DNA from: Lysobacterales bacterium
Lineage (GTDB): Bacteria; Pseudomonadota; Gammaproteobacteria; Xanthomonadales; Rhodanobacteraceae
Reading direction: 5' to 3'
DNA: 64,000 nucleotides
NCBI GenBank assembly: GCA_017305135.1
Contig: JAFKNA010000005.1
Span: 310,001 to 374,000 of the forward strand
Shown here in pieces: positions 24,929 through 34,535 of the stretch (position 1 is the stretch's first letter; each line of letters starts with the position of its first letter). The notes beneath the pieces were generated by a model. It searched no databases, was not told the origin of the DNA, and worked only from the letters and a program-made list of their open reading frames with translations. The translations under genes and the position numbers were made by a program.

Positions 24929-25064
24929 CGGGACCGGGCGCGGCGGGTTCGCGGCCAGTCTAGCAGCACCGCCGCGGCCCGGCCGCGCATGGCGGGACCC
25001 GGTGCATTTGCCTACACTGGACGGCATTCGAAGCACTTGGCCGCGGGGAGCGGCGTCGCCCTTC

Positions 25065-27524
25065 ATGGCGGGAATGGGGCCAATCCGGAGTCGATGGCTG
25101 GGCCTGCTCCTCGGTGGCCTGGCCTGGGCGGCGTGCGCGCAGGCGCAGGCGCCCGCGCGTGATGGGGAGCCGCCGATCATCGTCGTCGCGCCGCTCCAGG
25201 AGCGCACCACGCCGCCCCCGGCCGGGCCTGAGGGGCTGCAGCGGCACATCACTGATGCCGATTGGACGCCGCCGGTGCCGCACTTCGCGCACGTTCCGCT
25301 GGTTCTGATGCCATGGCGGGCCGGCTGGCCGACGCGGATCGCGTGGCTCGGCGTGGGCGCGGCCCTGCTGCTCCTCGCCTGGCGCGGGCAGCGCCGGCGG
25401 CATAGCGCGCGGCGTGTCCACCACCGGGAAATCGAGCGCCGGGAGGACCGGCTGCGCCTGGCCCTGTGGGGTTCGGGCGACGATTTCTGGGATTGGAACC
25501 TGGCCCGCGACGAGATCGTCATCACCGCCGCCAGCGACCTCGCCCGGCAGGCCGCATGGCAATCGGGCGCGATGAACGAGCAGGCCTTCCTGGAGCGGCT
25601 GCATCCCGATGACCGCGGTCCCCTGCGCGAACGCCTGCAGGAACACCTGGACGGTGTCGCCCCCAAGTTCGAACTGGAGTGCCGGCTCAAGGGCCAGCGC
25701 ACCGAATGGGCCTGGCTGCTGGTGCGCGGCAAGGTGGTCGAGCGCGACGCCGATGGGCGCCCGCTGCGCGTCTGCGGAACGGCCCGCAACGTGAGCGCGG
25801 CGCGCGCCGCCGAGCAGGAGCGCCGCATCGCCCACGGCGTGCTCGACAGCATGGCCGAGGCGGTGGCGGTCACCGATCCTTCCTTCCGCTTCCTCACCGT
25901 CAATCCCGCCTTCACGCGCATGACCGGCTGGCGCCAGGACGAGATCGCCGGGCATCCGATCGGCCTGATGGAGGGCAAGCGGCAGCCGGGCGGCCAGTTC
26001 GAAGCCATGCACCACGCGCTCCAGCGCAGCGGCTACTGGCGCGGCGAGCTGTGGCTCAAGCGCAAGGACGGCGTGGAGTTCCTGAGCTGGTCGAAGATCA
26101 CCGACGTGCGCGATGCGGCGGGTGTGCGCAGCCAGTTCGTGGCCGTCATCTCCGACATCACCGACCGCAAGCGCGCCGAGCAGGAACTGCGCTACCTCGC
26201 CAACTACGACCCGCTCACCGGCCTCGCCAACCGCAGCCTGCTGAGCGACCACATCGCCCGTGCGATCGCCCGCGCGGCGCGCCGATCGCGGCGGGTGGCG
26301 GTGCTGTTCCTCGATCTCGACCGCTTCAAGCACATCAACGATTCGATGGGCCACGCCACCGGCGACCGGGTGCTGCGCGCGGCCGGGCAGCGCCTGCGCC
26401 AGCTCGTGCGCCAGCAGGATTCGGTGGCGCGCCTGGGCGGCGACGAGTTCACGGTGGTGCTGGACGACATGGCCGATGCCGCCCAGGCCGAGCGCACGGC
26501 GCGCAAGATCATCGTCGCGTTCGAACAGCCACTGCGCCTGGACAATGGCCAGGAGGTGTTCATCTCGCCGTCGATCGGCATCAGCCTGTACCCGGACCAC
26601 GGCCAGACCCCCTCCGAACTGCTGAAATTCGCGGACACCGCGATGTACCAGGCCAAGGAGCTCGGGCGGCGCACCTGGCTGGTGTACACCGCGGCCATGG
26701 ACGCCGCTGCTCGCCTGCGCGCCACTACCGTGGCCGCCCTGCGCAAGGCGCTCGAGCGCGGCGAGCTCTCCCTCGCCTACCAGCCACGGATGTCGCTGCT
26801 GGACGACCGCATCACCGGCGTCGAGGCGCTGCTGCGCTGGCGCAGCGCCGAGTTCGGGGATGTCGCGCCGGGCGTCTTCATCCCGATCGCCGAGGAATCG
26901 GGCCTCATCATCGAGATCGGCAACTGGGTCGTGGAGCAGGCCTGCGAGCAGCTCGCCGCGTGGCGTGCGGCGGGGCTGCGCGAGCTCTCGATGTCGATCA
27001 ACATCTCGGTGGCGCAGCTCCTGCGCGGCAACCTGATCCGCCACCTGTGCGAGGTGCTGGCCCGCCACGACGTGCCGCCGAACCGCGTCGAGCTCGAGCT
27101 CACCGAGAGCATGGTGATGGCCAACGCGGAGCGCTCGATCACCACCCTGCGCCAGCTCAAGGCGGTCGGCGTCAGCCTCGCCATCGACGACTTCGGCACC
27201 GGCTACTCATCGCTCAGCTACCTCAAGCGCCTGCCCATCGACACCCTCAAGATCGACAAGGAATTCGTCGGCGACATCACCAACGATCCGGACGACGAGG
27301 CGATCACCGCGACGGTGATCATGATGGCGCATTCGCTGGGCCTCAACGTCATCGCCGAGGGCGTCGAACGGGCCGAGCAGCTCGAGTACCTGCGCGAGCA
27401 GGACTGCGACGAGATCCAGGGCCACTGGCTGTCCTATCCGCTGCCTGCGGAGCGCTGCCTCGCGTTCCTGCGCGAACGCATGACCGGCCACCACGACGCG
27501 GTGCTCGATCCGCAGTCCGGGTAG
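25065..27524 (+). CDS. PAS-GGDEF-EAL c-di-GMP enzyme
   Basis: 819 residues. A signal-like N-terminus (RWLGLLLGGLAWAACAQAQA), a short periplasmic part, one transmembrane helix near 92-106 (AWLGVGAALLLLAW) and two PAS domains (about 125-240 and 250-375, the latter with RFLTVNPAFTRMTGW) precede the output domains. GGDEF is intact at 458-462 (RLGGDEFTVV) and EAL at 587-589 (VEALLRW), with DDFGTGYSSLSYLKRLPID downstream. Both diguanylate cyclase and phosphodiesterase activity are therefore possible. The ATG at 25065 is chosen; an internal ATG at 25074 is an alternative. Clp, a likely c-di-GMP-responsive factor, is encoded 6 kb away. Confidence 0.92.
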   Translation: MAGMGPIRSRWLGLLLGGLAWAACAQAQAPARDGEPPIIVVAPLQERTTPPPAGPEGLQRHITDADWTPPVPHFAHVPLVLMPWRAGWPTRIAWLGVGAALLLLAWRGQRRRHSARRVHHREIERREDRLRLALWGSGDDFWDWNLARDEIVITAASDLARQAAWQSGAMNEQAFLERLHPDDRGPLRERLQEHLDGVAPKFELECRLKGQRTEWAWLLVRGKVVERDADGRPLRVCGTARNVSAARAAEQERRIAHGVLDSMAEAVAVTDPSFRFLTVNPAFTRMTGWRQDEIAGHPIGLMEGKRQPGGQFEAMHHALQRSGYWRGELWLKRKDGVEFLSWSKITDVRDAAGVRSQFVAVISDITDRKRAEQELRYLANYDPLTGLANRSLLSDHIARAIARAARRSRRVAVLFLDLDRFKHINDSMGHATGDRVLRAAGQRLRQLVRQQDSVARLGGDEFTVVLDDMADAAQAERTARKIIVAFEQPLRLDNGQEVFISPSIGISLYPDHGQTPSELLKFADTAMYQAKELGRRTWLVYTAAMDAAARLRATTVAALRKALERGELSLAYQPRMSLLDDRITGVEALLRWRSAEFGDVAPGVFIPIAEESGLIIEIGNWVVEQACEQLAAWRAAGLRELSMSINISVAQLLRGNLIRHLCEVLARHDVPPNRVELELTESMVMANAERSITTLRQLKAVGVSLAIDDFGTGYSSLSYLKRLPIDTLKIDKEFVGDITNDPDDEAITATVIMMAHSLGLNVIAEGVERAEQLEYLREQDCDEIQGHWLSYPLPAERCLAFLRERMTGHHDAVLDPQSG

Positions 27525-27570
27525 GCCCGCTGCCGCTCTGCGCACGCGCGCCCGATGCTATATTCGGATC

Positions 27571-27792
27571 ATGAGCACCACGCCCGAAGACGCCCTTGCC
27601 GCCATCAGCGCGCGCGTCGAGCGCCTGCTGGAGATGTGCCGTACGCTGCAGGAGGAGAACCGCAGCCTGCGCCACAGCCAGGAGCAGCTCGCCGGCGAGC
27701 GTGCGCAGCTCCTGGCGCGCAACGAGCAGGCGCGCACGCGCGTGGAAGCCATGATCGAGCGGCTGAAGTCCCTGGAGCAGAACACCCCATGA
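27571..27792 (+). CDS. TIGR02449 family coiled-coil protein (upstream of zapA)
   Basis: A 73-residue cytoplasmic coiled coil with regular heptads (ALAAISARVERLLEMCRTL, EENRSLRHSQEQLAGERAQL, MIERLKSLEQ). This small family is regularly found immediately before zapA in gammaproteobacteria and is of unknown function; a role in cell division with ZapA is inferred from linkage. TATATT at 27559-27564, just before the ATG, may be a -10 box, giving a very short leader. Confidence 0.85.
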   Translation: MSTTPEDALAAISARVERLLEMCRTLQEENRSLRHSQEQLAGERAQLLARNEQARTRVEAMIERLKSLEQNTP

Positions 27793-27814
27793 GCGCCCCC
27801 GTCCTGGAGCGGCC

Positions 27815-28108
27815 ATGAACACCCCGGCCGAAGCGGTTGCGGTCAGGATCCTCGACCGCGAGTTCCTGATCGCCTGCACGCCCGATGACCGTGCCGGCCT
27901 GGTCGCCGCCGCACAGCACCTCGACGCGCGCCTGCGCGAGATGCGCCCGGCCATGCGCACCGCGACGCTGGAGCGGCTCGCCATGCTGGCGGCGCTCAAC
28001 ACCAGCCATGAACTCCTCGCCGAGCGCGCGCGCAACGCCCGCCTCGTTGAGCAGATCAAGGCCCTGGACGCAAGGCTTGAACACGCCTTCGCGGCCTCCA
28101 TACAATAG
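27815..28108 (+). CDS. zapA: Cell-division protein ZapA
   Basis: 97 residues. The N-terminal beta region VAVRILDREFLIACTPDDRAGL is typical of ZapA. A long helix with LDARLREMRPAMRTATLERLAMLAALNTSHELL follows. ZapA dimers bundle FtsZ filaments at the division site. The ATG is 22 bp after the preceding stop codon, so the two genes form an operon. Its last codons overlap the promoter of the 6S RNA gene. Confidence 0.92.
   Translation: MNTPAEAVAVRILDREFLIACTPDDRAGLVAAAQHLDARLREMRPAMRTATLERLAMLAALNTSHELLAERARNARLVEQIKALDARLEHAFAASIQ
28077..28106 (+). promoter_or_regulatory. Sigma-70 promoter of 6S RNA inside the end of zapA
   Basis: TTGAAC (28077-28082), an 18-bp spacer and TACAAT (28101-28106) lie six bases before the predicted 5' end of 6S RNA. 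The -10 box overlaps the CAA-TAG end of zapA. Confidence 0.75.
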
Positions 28109-28111
28109 CCG

Positions 28112-28300
28112 TGTCCTCTGCTGTGCCCGGCAGCGCATTCTTACATAGTGCCTTGTTCCTATAGACGACCCGGGTCGGCAACGCGGCAACCATCGTGCAA
28201 GTCCGCCTTCGAGCGGAAAGCCTGGGTTCCCGCACACTGCCCGCCCACCTGATCCCCCTGGATCAAGGTCGTTCGATGTGCACCGGCATGGCGGAGGGCA
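28112..28300 (+). ncRNA. ssrS: 6S RNA
   Basis: A 189-nt region between zapA and the 5-formyltetrahydrofolate cyclo-ligase gene, the conserved ssrS position. The 5' TGTCCTCTGC (28112-28121) pairs completely, allowing G-U, with GCGGAGGGCA (28291-28300) to form the terminal stem. GC-rich internal helices surround a less paired centre, as in 6S RNA. A good promoter ends six bases upstream. 6S RNA sequesters the sigma-70 holoenzyme by mimicking an open promoter. Confidence 0.88.
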
Positions 28301-28700
28301 TCTTTGCTTGTGCGTCGGGTCTGCTTGTGCGTCGTCCGTGAACGCTGCTTCGGGTGGGGCGGTTCGATCCGATGGGTAATTGCCTTCGGATGATCCAGAA
28401 GCGGCCATCCATGGCCGCACTTTCGATCCACCCCCCACTCGCCTGGCATGTGGTAGGAGCGCACTCGTGCGCGACCCGGCACCGCGACATCCTCCAGACA
28501 CACGCGTAGGAGCGCACCCTGTGCGCGACCTGATTCCGCGTGATCTGATCCCCGCCACTCCACACGTGTAGAAGCGCACTGTGTGCGCTCGGCGAGACCC
28601 CACCCACGCGCCGGAGCGGCGGCAATGCCTGCCCGCCAATGATCGCCGCATCCCGCCCACGAACATGGCGCGAACGGACGGCTCGTGCGAAGCTCGCAGG
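28301..28700. other. Spacer between 6S RNA and 5-FCL with three GTAG-type repeats
   Basis: About 400 bp with no credible gene. It holds a run of three direct copies of the main repeat unit (28454-28588) and otherwise shows nothing recognisable. Confidence 0.65.
28454..28588 (+). repeat. Three direct GTAG/REP units
   Basis: Units start at 28454 (GTAGGAGCGCACTCGTGCGC), 28506 (GTAGGAGCGCACCCTGTGCG) and 28568 (GTAGAAGCGCACTGTGTGCG), about 50-60 bp apart and in the same orientation. Each is a GTAG head followed by a GCGCAC-loop-GTGCGC hairpin, the layout recognised by REP-associated tyrosine transposases. Confidence 0.85.
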
Positions 28701-29327
28701 ATGACACAGCATTTCGACCCATTGCCGGGGGCCCGTTCGCGCGCGGCGTTGCGCAAGGCCTTGCGCGAGCGGCGCCTGGCGGTGCCGGCGGCGGCCCGTG
28801 TTGCGGCGGCGGAAGCGCTGGTGGCGCAGGTCGAACAGATCCCGGAATTCCTCACCGATCGGCGCATCGCCGGCTACTGGGCGGTGCAGGGGGAACTTCC
28901 GCTGGCGGGCCTCATGGCCGGCCTCCATGCCCGCGGCCAGGAATGGTACCTGCCCGTGCTCGGCGATGACGGCCTGCTGCGCTTCGCGCGCTGGCAGCAT
29001 GGCGTGGCCATCGAGCCCAATCGTTTCGGCATCCCGGAGCCGCGCGTGCCGGGGGCCGAACTCATCGCGCCCGAGGGCCTCGATGTCGTGCTGATGCCGC
29101 TGGTGGGCTTCGATCGCCTGGGGCATCGATTGGGCTTTGGCGGCGGCTGGTACGATCGCAGCTTCGCGTTCCTGCGCGAGCGCACCGGCGCCGGCAAGCC
29201 GCTGCTGGTCGGGGTCGGCTTCGCGCTGCAGGAAATCGATGCCCTCGAGGCGCAGGCCTGGGACGTGCACCTGGACTGCATCGCCACCGAACGCGAACTC
29301 ATCGACCTCACGCCGCCCGTTGATTGA
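28701..29327 (+). CDS. 5-formyltetrahydrofolate cyclo-ligase
   Basis: 208 residues. It converts 5-formyl-THF to 5,10-methenyl-THF with ATP. Visible are the N-terminal basic helix ALRKALRERRLAVP, GYWAVQGELPLAGLMA, the substrate and nucleotide segment VLMPLVGFDRLGHRLGFGGG followed by WYDRSFAFL, and the C-terminal DVHLDCIATERELI. The ATG at 28701 is preferred over 28665 because the extra N-terminus is not family-like. The zapA-ssrS-ygfA order is conserved from E. coli. Confidence 0.93.
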   Translation: MTQHFDPLPGARSRAALRKALRERRLAVPAAARVAAAEALVAQVEQIPEFLTDRRIAGYWAVQGELPLAGLMAGLHARGQEWYLPVLGDDGLLRFARWQHGVAIEPNRFGIPEPRVPGAELIAPEGLDVVLMPLVGFDRLGHRLGFGGGWYDRSFAFLRERTGAGKPLLVGVGFALQEIDALEAQAWDVHLDCIATERELIDLTPPVD

Positions 29328-29348
29328 CGCCCTCCGACGACGCCGCCC

Positions 29349-29810
<462 letters not shown>

Positions 29811-29877
29811 CGCGCCCGTTCCCAGCCGCGCCGACGCCGCGTACCATGCGCGGATTGCAGCCAGCCCGCCGGGAACC

Positions 29878-30522
29878 ATGAACCAGGATGAGCAAAAGCG
29901 CCTTGCCGGCCGCGCCGCCATGCGCTATGTCGAAGACGGCATGGTGGTAGGCGTCGGCACCGGCTCGACGGTCGCGCATTTCATCGACGCGCTGGCCGAG
30001 CGGCGGCACGACATCGAGGGGGCGGTATCCAGTTCCGATCACTCCACCCGCCTGCTCAAGCAGCACGGCATCCCGGTACTGGACCTCAACGCCACCGGCG
30101 AGTTGCATCTCTACGTGGATGGCGCGGACGAATGCGACGACGCCAAGTGCCTGATCAAGGGCGGCGGCGCGGCGCTCACGCGCGAGAAGATCATTGCGGC
30201 GGCCTCGCGCCGCTTCGTGTGCATCATCGACCCGGGCAAGCGCGTGCGCGTGCTCGGCCGCTTCCCGCTGCCGGTCGAGGTGATCCCGATGGCGCGCAGC
30301 TACGTGGCGCGCGAACTGGTCAAGCACGGCGGCCAGCCGGTCTGGCGGGACGGCGTGGTCACCGACAACGGCAACTGGATCCTCGACGTGCACAACCTCC
30401 ACATCGCCGATCCCGAAGGCTTGGAACGCGAGCTCAACCAGATCGCCGGGGTGGTGACGGTGGGCCTGTTCGCGCAGCGCCGCGCGGACATCGTGCTGGT
30501 CGGCGCGGAACCCATGCCCTGA
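29878..30522 (+). CDS. rpiA: Ribose-5-phosphate isomerase A
   Basis: 214 residues. It interconverts ribose 5-phosphate and ribulose 5-phosphate. Conserved motifs are [17 protein letters not shown] (phosphate loop), [26 protein letters not shown] (catalytic acidic pair and Lys) and [12 protein letters not shown]. It ends at a terminator shared with the tRNA-Gln/ribosomal gene block on the other strand. Confidence 0.96.
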   Translation: MNQDEQKRLAGRAAMRYVEDGMVVGVGTGSTVAHFIDALAERRHDIEGAVSSSDHSTRLLKQHGIPVLDLNATGELHLYVDGADECDDAKCLIKGGGAALTREKIIAAASRRFVCIIDPGKRVRVLGRFPLPVEVIPMARSYVARELVKHGGQPVWRDGVVTDNGNWILDVHNLHIADPEGLERELNQIAGVVTVGLFAQRRADIVLVGAEPMP

Positions 30523-30562
30523 GGCGGCGGCCGGCATCGCCGGCGCGATCCGCTCCAGAAAC

Positions 30563-30592
30563 AAGAAGCCCGCCAATCGGCGGGCTTCCTGT
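30563..30592. terminator. Bidirectional rho-independent terminator after rpiA
   Basis: Stem GAAGCCCGCC / GGCGGGCTTC (10 bp, loop of four) between convergent rpiA and tRNA-Gln, with A-rich and T-containing flanks. Confidence 0.85.
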
Positions 30593-30622
30593 TGTGCTGC
30601 ATCCGTCATGCGACGGAAATCG

Positions 30623-30697
30623 TGGCAGCCCCGGATGGATTCGAACCACCGAATGCCTGAGTCAGAGTCAGGTGCCTTACCGCTTGGCGACGGGGCT
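30623..30697 (-). tRNA. tRNA-Gln (anticodon CTG)
   Basis: A 75-nt cloverleaf on the minus strand with encoded CCA. The acceptor stem AGCCCCG/CGGGGCT pairs fully. The D-arm has GCCAAGCGGTAAGGC, the anticodon arm is CCTGA-CTCTGAC-TCAGG with CTG at 34-36, and the T-arm has GGTTCGAATCC. It lies just downstream of rpsI. Confidence 0.95.
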
Positions 30698-30709
30698 GTG
30701 GAACCTAGT

Positions 30710-31102
30710 TTAGCGCTTGGAGTACTGCGTCGCACGGCGGGCCTTGTGCAGGCCGACCTTCTTGCGCTCGACCGCGCGGGCGTCGCGGGTCATGAACCCG
30801 GCCTGGCGCAGCGGCGACTTCAGGGTTTCGTCGTATTCGGTCAGCGCACGGGCGATGCCGAGGCGGATGGCGCCGGCCTGGCCGGTCATGCCGCCGCCCT
30901 CGACGGTGACGAGGACGTCGAACTTGTCCTGGCTCTGCGTCAGCTCCAGCGGCTGGCGCACGATCATGCGCGAGGTCTCGCGGCCGAAGAAATCGTCGAG
31001 CGACTTGCCGTTGACCGTGATCGCGCCGCTGCCCTTGCGCAGGAACACGCGCGCGGTGGAAGTCTTGCGGCGGCCGGTGCCGTAATTCTGCTGGATTGCC
31101 AT
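30710..31102 (-). CDS. rpsI: 30S ribosomal protein S9
   Basis: 130 residues with the family landmarks [28 protein letters not shown] and the invariant C-terminal [17 protein letters not shown], whose SKR tail reaches the ribosomal P site. The ATG at 31102 follows rplM by 58 bp in the conserved rplM-rpsI operon. Confidence 0.98.
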   Translation of the reverse strand: MAIQQNYGTGRRKTSTARVFLRKGSGAITVNGKSLDDFFGRETSRMIVRQPLELTQSQDKFDVLVTVEGGGMTGQAGAIRLGIARALTEYDETLKSPLRQAGFMTRDARAVERKKVGLHKARRATQYSKR

Positions 31103-31160
31103 AGTCGGGGTTCGCTGATGTTGTTTGGATGTGGGCGCCCGCACAGCCGCGGGCAGGCCC

Positions 31161-31589
31161 TTAGATGTCCAGCACCTGCGGCTGCTGCGCCGCGTGCGGA
31201 TGCTCGGCGCCGGCATAGACCTTGAGCTTGCGGTACATGGCGCGGCCGAGCGGATTCTTCGGCAGCATGCCCTTGACGCCGATCTCGATCACGCGCTCGG
31301 GGCTGCGTGCCAGCATGTCCTTGAGCGAAGTCGTCTTCAGGTTGCCGATGTGGCCGGTGAAGCGGTGGTAGTTCTTGTCTTCCAGCTTCTTGCCGGTGAC
31401 CGCGATCTTCTCGGCGTTGATCACGACGAGGTAGTCGCCGGTATCCACGTGCGGGGTGTAGATCGGCTTGTGCTTGCCGCGCAGGCGGTGCGCGAGTTCG
31501 GTGCACAGGCGGCCAAGCGTCTTGCCGGCGGCGTCGACGACGTACCAGTCACGCTTGACGCCTTCTGCCTTGGCGCTGATCGTTTTCAT
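31161..31589 (-). CDS. rplM: 50S ribosomal protein L13
   Basis: 142 residues, normal length. [59 protein letters not shown] and [19 protein letters not shown] are typical. It is the first gene of rplM-rpsI and divergent from coq7; the 236-bp spacer must hold the ribosomal promoter. Confidence 0.98.
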   Translation of the reverse strand: MKTISAKAEGVKRDWYVVDAAGKTLGRLCTELAHRLRGKHKPIYTPHVDTGDYLVVINAEKIAVTGKKLEDKNYHRFTGHIGNLKTTSLKDMLARSPERVIEIGVKGMLPKNPLGRAMYRKLKVYAGAEHPHAAQQPQVLDI

Positions 31590-31825
31590 GTCCGGATGAC
31601 TCTGGTTCGGGCCCGCAAGCGGGGCACGCGGTGTGAGGGCGCGGGAGGATAGCGGAACCGCCACCGGGTGGCAACTCCGAAGGTCCTCGGGCCGGGAAGC
31701 CGGCAATGGTACCATCATTTGCACGCCCGACCGCAAGCGGCCTTATGCCCGCCCCGCATCCCGCGCGGAACAGCGGCCGGAATGCCGCATCGGCGGCATG
31801 CGGCGCGACGACCGGAGAATGCCCG

Positions 31826-32473
31826 ATGACGATGATCCGTACCCTGTCCCCGCTCGATCGCCTGCTGATCGAACTCCAGCGCGCCGTGGAAACCGTCGCC
31901 ATCGCCGCACCCACCGCCGCGCAACCGTCTCCCGCGGGCGATATCGAAGACACGCCGCTGGACGAATCGGCACGCCGCCATGCCGCGGGCCTGATGCGCA
32001 TCAACCACGTCGGCGAGGTCTGCGCGCAGGCGCTCTACTTCGGACAGGCGGCGGTGGCGCGCGAGGAACCGCTGCGTGGGCAGCTGCTCGATGCCGCCGC
32101 CGAGGAGACCGACCACCTGGCCTGGTGCGGCGAGCGCCTGGCAGAACTCGGCAGCCGGCCGAGCCTCCTGAACCCGCTCTGGTATGCCGGCGCCTACGCC
32201 ATCGGCCTCGGCGCGGGCCTCGTCGGTGACCGGGTGAGCCTCGGCTTCGTGGTCGAGACCGAGCGCCAGGTGGAAGCGCACCTCGGCGAGCACTTGCAGA
32301 CGCTGCCGCCGGGCGACGAGCGCAGCCGCGCCATCGTCGCGCGCATGAAGGAGGACGAAGCCCGCCACGCCGCCAATGCCCGCGCGGCCGGCGCCACCGA
32401 GCTGCCGCGCCCGATCCCCGGCGTGATGCGCTTTGCGGCGAACGTCATGAAGAAGGTGGCGTATCGCGTGTGA
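31826..32473 (+). CDS. coq7: Ubiquinone biosynthesis di-iron hydroxylase Coq7
   Basis: A 215-residue di-iron carboxylate enzyme that hydroxylates demethoxyubiquinone at C6. Ligand motifs are visible in [49 protein letters not shown] and [11 protein letters not shown]. The C-terminus ([17 protein letters not shown]) is a membrane-contacting helix. Xanthomonadales use Coq7 in place of the flavin enzyme UbiF. GGAG lies nine bases before the ATG at 31826. Confidence 0.95.
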   Translation: MTMIRTLSPLDRLLIELQRAVETVAIAAPTAAQPSPAGDIEDTPLDESARRHAAGLMRINHVGEVCAQALYFGQAAVAREEPLRGQLLDAAAEETDHLAWCGERLAELGSRPSLLNPLWYAGAYAIGLGAGLVGDRVSLGFVVETERQVEAHLGEHLQTLPPGDERSRAIVARMKEDEARHAANARAAGATELPRPIPGVMRFAANVMKKVAYRV

Positions 32474-32664
32474 GGCCGGGATTGGTGATTCGGGATTTGT
32501 GATTCGGGAAAGCAGGCTTTCCGACCTGAGCCGGCCGTACTGCCGTAGGGCGGCCTCCAGTCCCGATGCCTTTCATCAGGGCGGAGGCATGGCGGCTGGA
32601 GCCGCTCCCATACTGCCGCGGGTGGCCCTTCCAATCCCGAATCCCAAATCCCAAATCCCGGCCG
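32474..32664. repeat. Convergent spacer framed by inverted GATTCGGGATT-type repeats
   Basis: Left copy at about 32478-32510 (GGATTGGTGATTCGGGATTT); right copy at about 32630-32660, inverted (CCAATCCCGAATCCCAAATC). Between them are degenerate GGAGCGGC palindromes (32540-32630). The same heptad-like motif occurs near 35353-35378. The framed spacer separates coq7 from speD. Confidence 0.65.
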
Positions 32665-33450
32665 CTACCCCAGGTTGCGGCCGTGGAACAGCTCCTCGAT
32701 CTCGCGGCGCAGGAGCTGCTCGATGCGCTGGCGGTCGCGGAAGGAGAGGTCGTCGGCATTGGCCTCGAACAGGTAGGTGTCGAGGTCGAAATCCTTGATG
32801 TGCATCTTCGTGTGGAAGATGTTCTCCTGGTAGACGTTGACGTCGAACATCTCGTACTTCTGGCGGATGTGCCGCGCCAGGTAGTCCTGGATCGAGTTGA
32901 TCTTGTGGTCGATGTAGTGCTTGCGCCCCTTCACGTCGCGGGTAAAGCCGCGCACGCGGTAGTCCATGGTGACGATGTCCGACTCGAAGCTGTCGATCAG
33001 GAAGTTCAGCGCGCGCAGCGGCGAGATGACGCCGCAGGTGGCGACGTCGATGTCGGCGCGGAAGGTGGCGATGCCGTTGTGCGGGTGCGTCTCCGGGTAG
33101 GTGTGCACCGTGATGTGGCTCTTGTCCATGTGCGCCACGATGGCATCGGAGATCATGTCCTTGCCGAGCTTCTCCACCACCGGGTGCTCGGAGATCAGGA
33201 TCGTCACCGAGGCGCCCTGCGGATCGTAGTCCTGGCGCGCGATGTTGAGGATGTTCGCGCCGATGATGTCGGCCACGTCCGTCAGGATCTGGGTCAGCCG
33301 GTCCGAGTCGTACTGCTCGTCGATGTACTCGATATAGCGCTGGCGCTGATCCTCGGACACCGCGTAGCAGATGTCGTAGATGTTGAAGCTGAGCGCCTTG
33401 GTCAGGTTGTTGAAGCCCTGGAGCTGCAGGCGCGGGATCGGTTTGACCAC
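32665..33450 (-). CDS. speD: S-adenosylmethionine decarboxylase proenzyme
   Basis: A 261-residue E. coli-type SpeD that supplies decarboxylated AdoMet for spermidine synthesis. The precursor cleaves itself before Ser110 in [14 protein letters not shown] to form the pyruvoyl group; His115 and the Cys in [12 protein letters not shown] are the expected processing residues. The GTG at 33450 aligns with the family N-terminus ([19 protein letters not shown]). The upstream ATG at 33528 would add a non-family extension. It diverges from clp. Confidence 0.93.
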   Translation of the reverse strand: MVKPIPRLQLQGFNNLTKALSFNIYDICYAVSEDQRQRYIEYIDEQYDSDRLTQILTDVADIIGANILNIARQDYDPQGASVTILISEHPVVEKLGKDMISDAIVAHMDKSHITVHTYPETHPHNGIATFRADIDVATCGVISPLRALNFLIDSFESDIVTMDYRVRGFTRDVKGRKHYIDHKINSIQDYLARHIRQKYEMFDVNVYQENIFHTKMHIKDFDLDTYLFEANADDLSFRDRQRIEQLLRREIEELFHGRNLG

Positions 33451-33552
33451 TACGGGGTACCTCGGAAACGGGGGTGCAGCGAGTGCAAGCCGGCAATTAT
33501 GGAACAAGCGCCGCCCCGATGAAACCAACGGGCCCGCAAGTCCTTGCGCGGA

Positions 33553-33581
33553 TTGTCAACAGTGCCGCAACATGCCATAAG
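33553..33581 (+). promoter_or_regulatory. Predicted promoter of clp
   Basis: TTGTCA (33553-33558), 17-bp spacer, CATAAG (33576-33581), about 100 bp before the clp start. A CATAAT-like -10 for speD lies on the other strand at 33501-33496, but its -35 is weak. Confidence 0.45.
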
Positions 33582-33680
33582 GGGAGCTGATCCAGCAGGA
33601 CGGGCTCGCAAGCGCGCGGACTCCCCGTGCCTTCCGTCCTGGCGCGGCCGTCGTGCCGCGACCAACCTGGAGGGGGAAGA

Positions 33681-34394
33681 GTGGAACCACAAGGCAAGAT
33701 CGTCGATTTCCGTTACAACCTGCAGCGCGAGATCCACCGCGTGCAGGCCCCGCCCATGCTGACGCCCGACCGCGCAGCGATGGAGCGCTTCCTGTCGGCC
33801 TGCCATCGCCGCCGCTACGCCAGCAAGACCGCCATCATCCGCCCGGGCGACTCGGCCAACATCCTCTACTACATCATCGAGGGCTCGCTGACCGTCTCCT
33901 CGGAGGACGAGGAAGGCCGCGAGCTGATCCTCGCCTACATCAACCGCGGCGAGTTCATCGGCGAGATGGGCCTGTTCGTCGAGACCCCGCGGCGCGAGGT
34001 GATGGTGCGCACGCGCACGCCCTGCGAACTGGCCGAGATCAGCTACGAGCGCATGTTCGCGCTGTTCGAGGGGCCGCTGCGCGAGGAATGCCCGAAGATC
34101 CTGTTCGCGATCGGCTCGCAGCTCACCAACCGCCTGCTGCACACCTCGCGTAAGGTCAGCCGCCTCGCCTTCATGGACGTGACCGGCCGCGTCGCCAAGA
34201 CCCTGCTCGACCTCATCGACGAACCGGACGCCATGACCCATCCCAAGGGCAAGCAGATCCGCATCTCGCGCCAGGAAATCAGCCGCATCGTCGGCTGTTC
34301 GCGCGAGATGGTCGGACGCGTCCTCAAGCAGCTCGAGGAGCAGGGCATGATCGACGTGGCGGGCAAGACCATCGTGGTGCTCGGCACGAGCTGA
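33681..34394 (+). CDS. clp: CRP-like global regulator Clp
   Basis: 237 residues. The cyclic-nucleotide domain shows GEFIGEMGLFVETPRREVMV (90-109) and the C-terminal winged helix shows ISRQEISRIVGCSREMVGRV. At the position of the cAMP-contacting Ser83 of E. coli CRP there is Glu106 (after Arg105), the same change I recall in Xanthomonas Clp, which responds to c-di-GMP. Clp controls extracellular enzymes, polysaccharide and motility in Xanthomonas. The GTG at 33681 has AGGGGGA just upstream. The GGDEF-EAL enzyme in this window could feed it, but that link is inferred. Confidence 0.9.
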   Translation: MEPQGKIVDFRYNLQREIHRVQAPPMLTPDRAAMERFLSACHRRRYASKTAIIRPGDSANILYYIIEGSLTVSSEDEEGRELILAYINRGEFIGEMGLFVETPRREVMVRTRTPCELAEISYERMFALFEGPLREECPKILFAIGSQLTNRLLHTSRKVSRLAFMDVTGRVAKTLLDLIDEPDAMTHPKGKQIRISRQEISRIVGCSREMVGRVLKQLEEQGMIDVAGKTIVVLGTS

Positions 34395-34468
34395 TCCGGT
34401 TCCATTCCAAGGCGGTCGCGTCGGCCGCGTAGGGCTGACCTGCGTCCTTGCGCTGGTCGAATCGCGCC

Positions 34469-34535
34469 GGGTCGGGGCTGCGCTCCGGCGCGCGCATGTC
34501 GTAATGCGGCGGCAGGTCGGGGCTACGCCCCCGAC
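34469..34535. repeat. Two GGTCGGGGC palindromes after clp and at the trpC 3' end
   Basis: Copies at 34469-34488 and 34515-34535 match the element at 1413-1432. The second overlaps the last codons and the stop (TAG, 34525-34523) of trpC. Confidence 0.6.

Noticed and set aside
28454-28588. CRISPR array
   Set aside because: Only three imperfect units, palindromic with GTAG heads, unequal spacing and no cas genes; they belong to the dispersed REP family.
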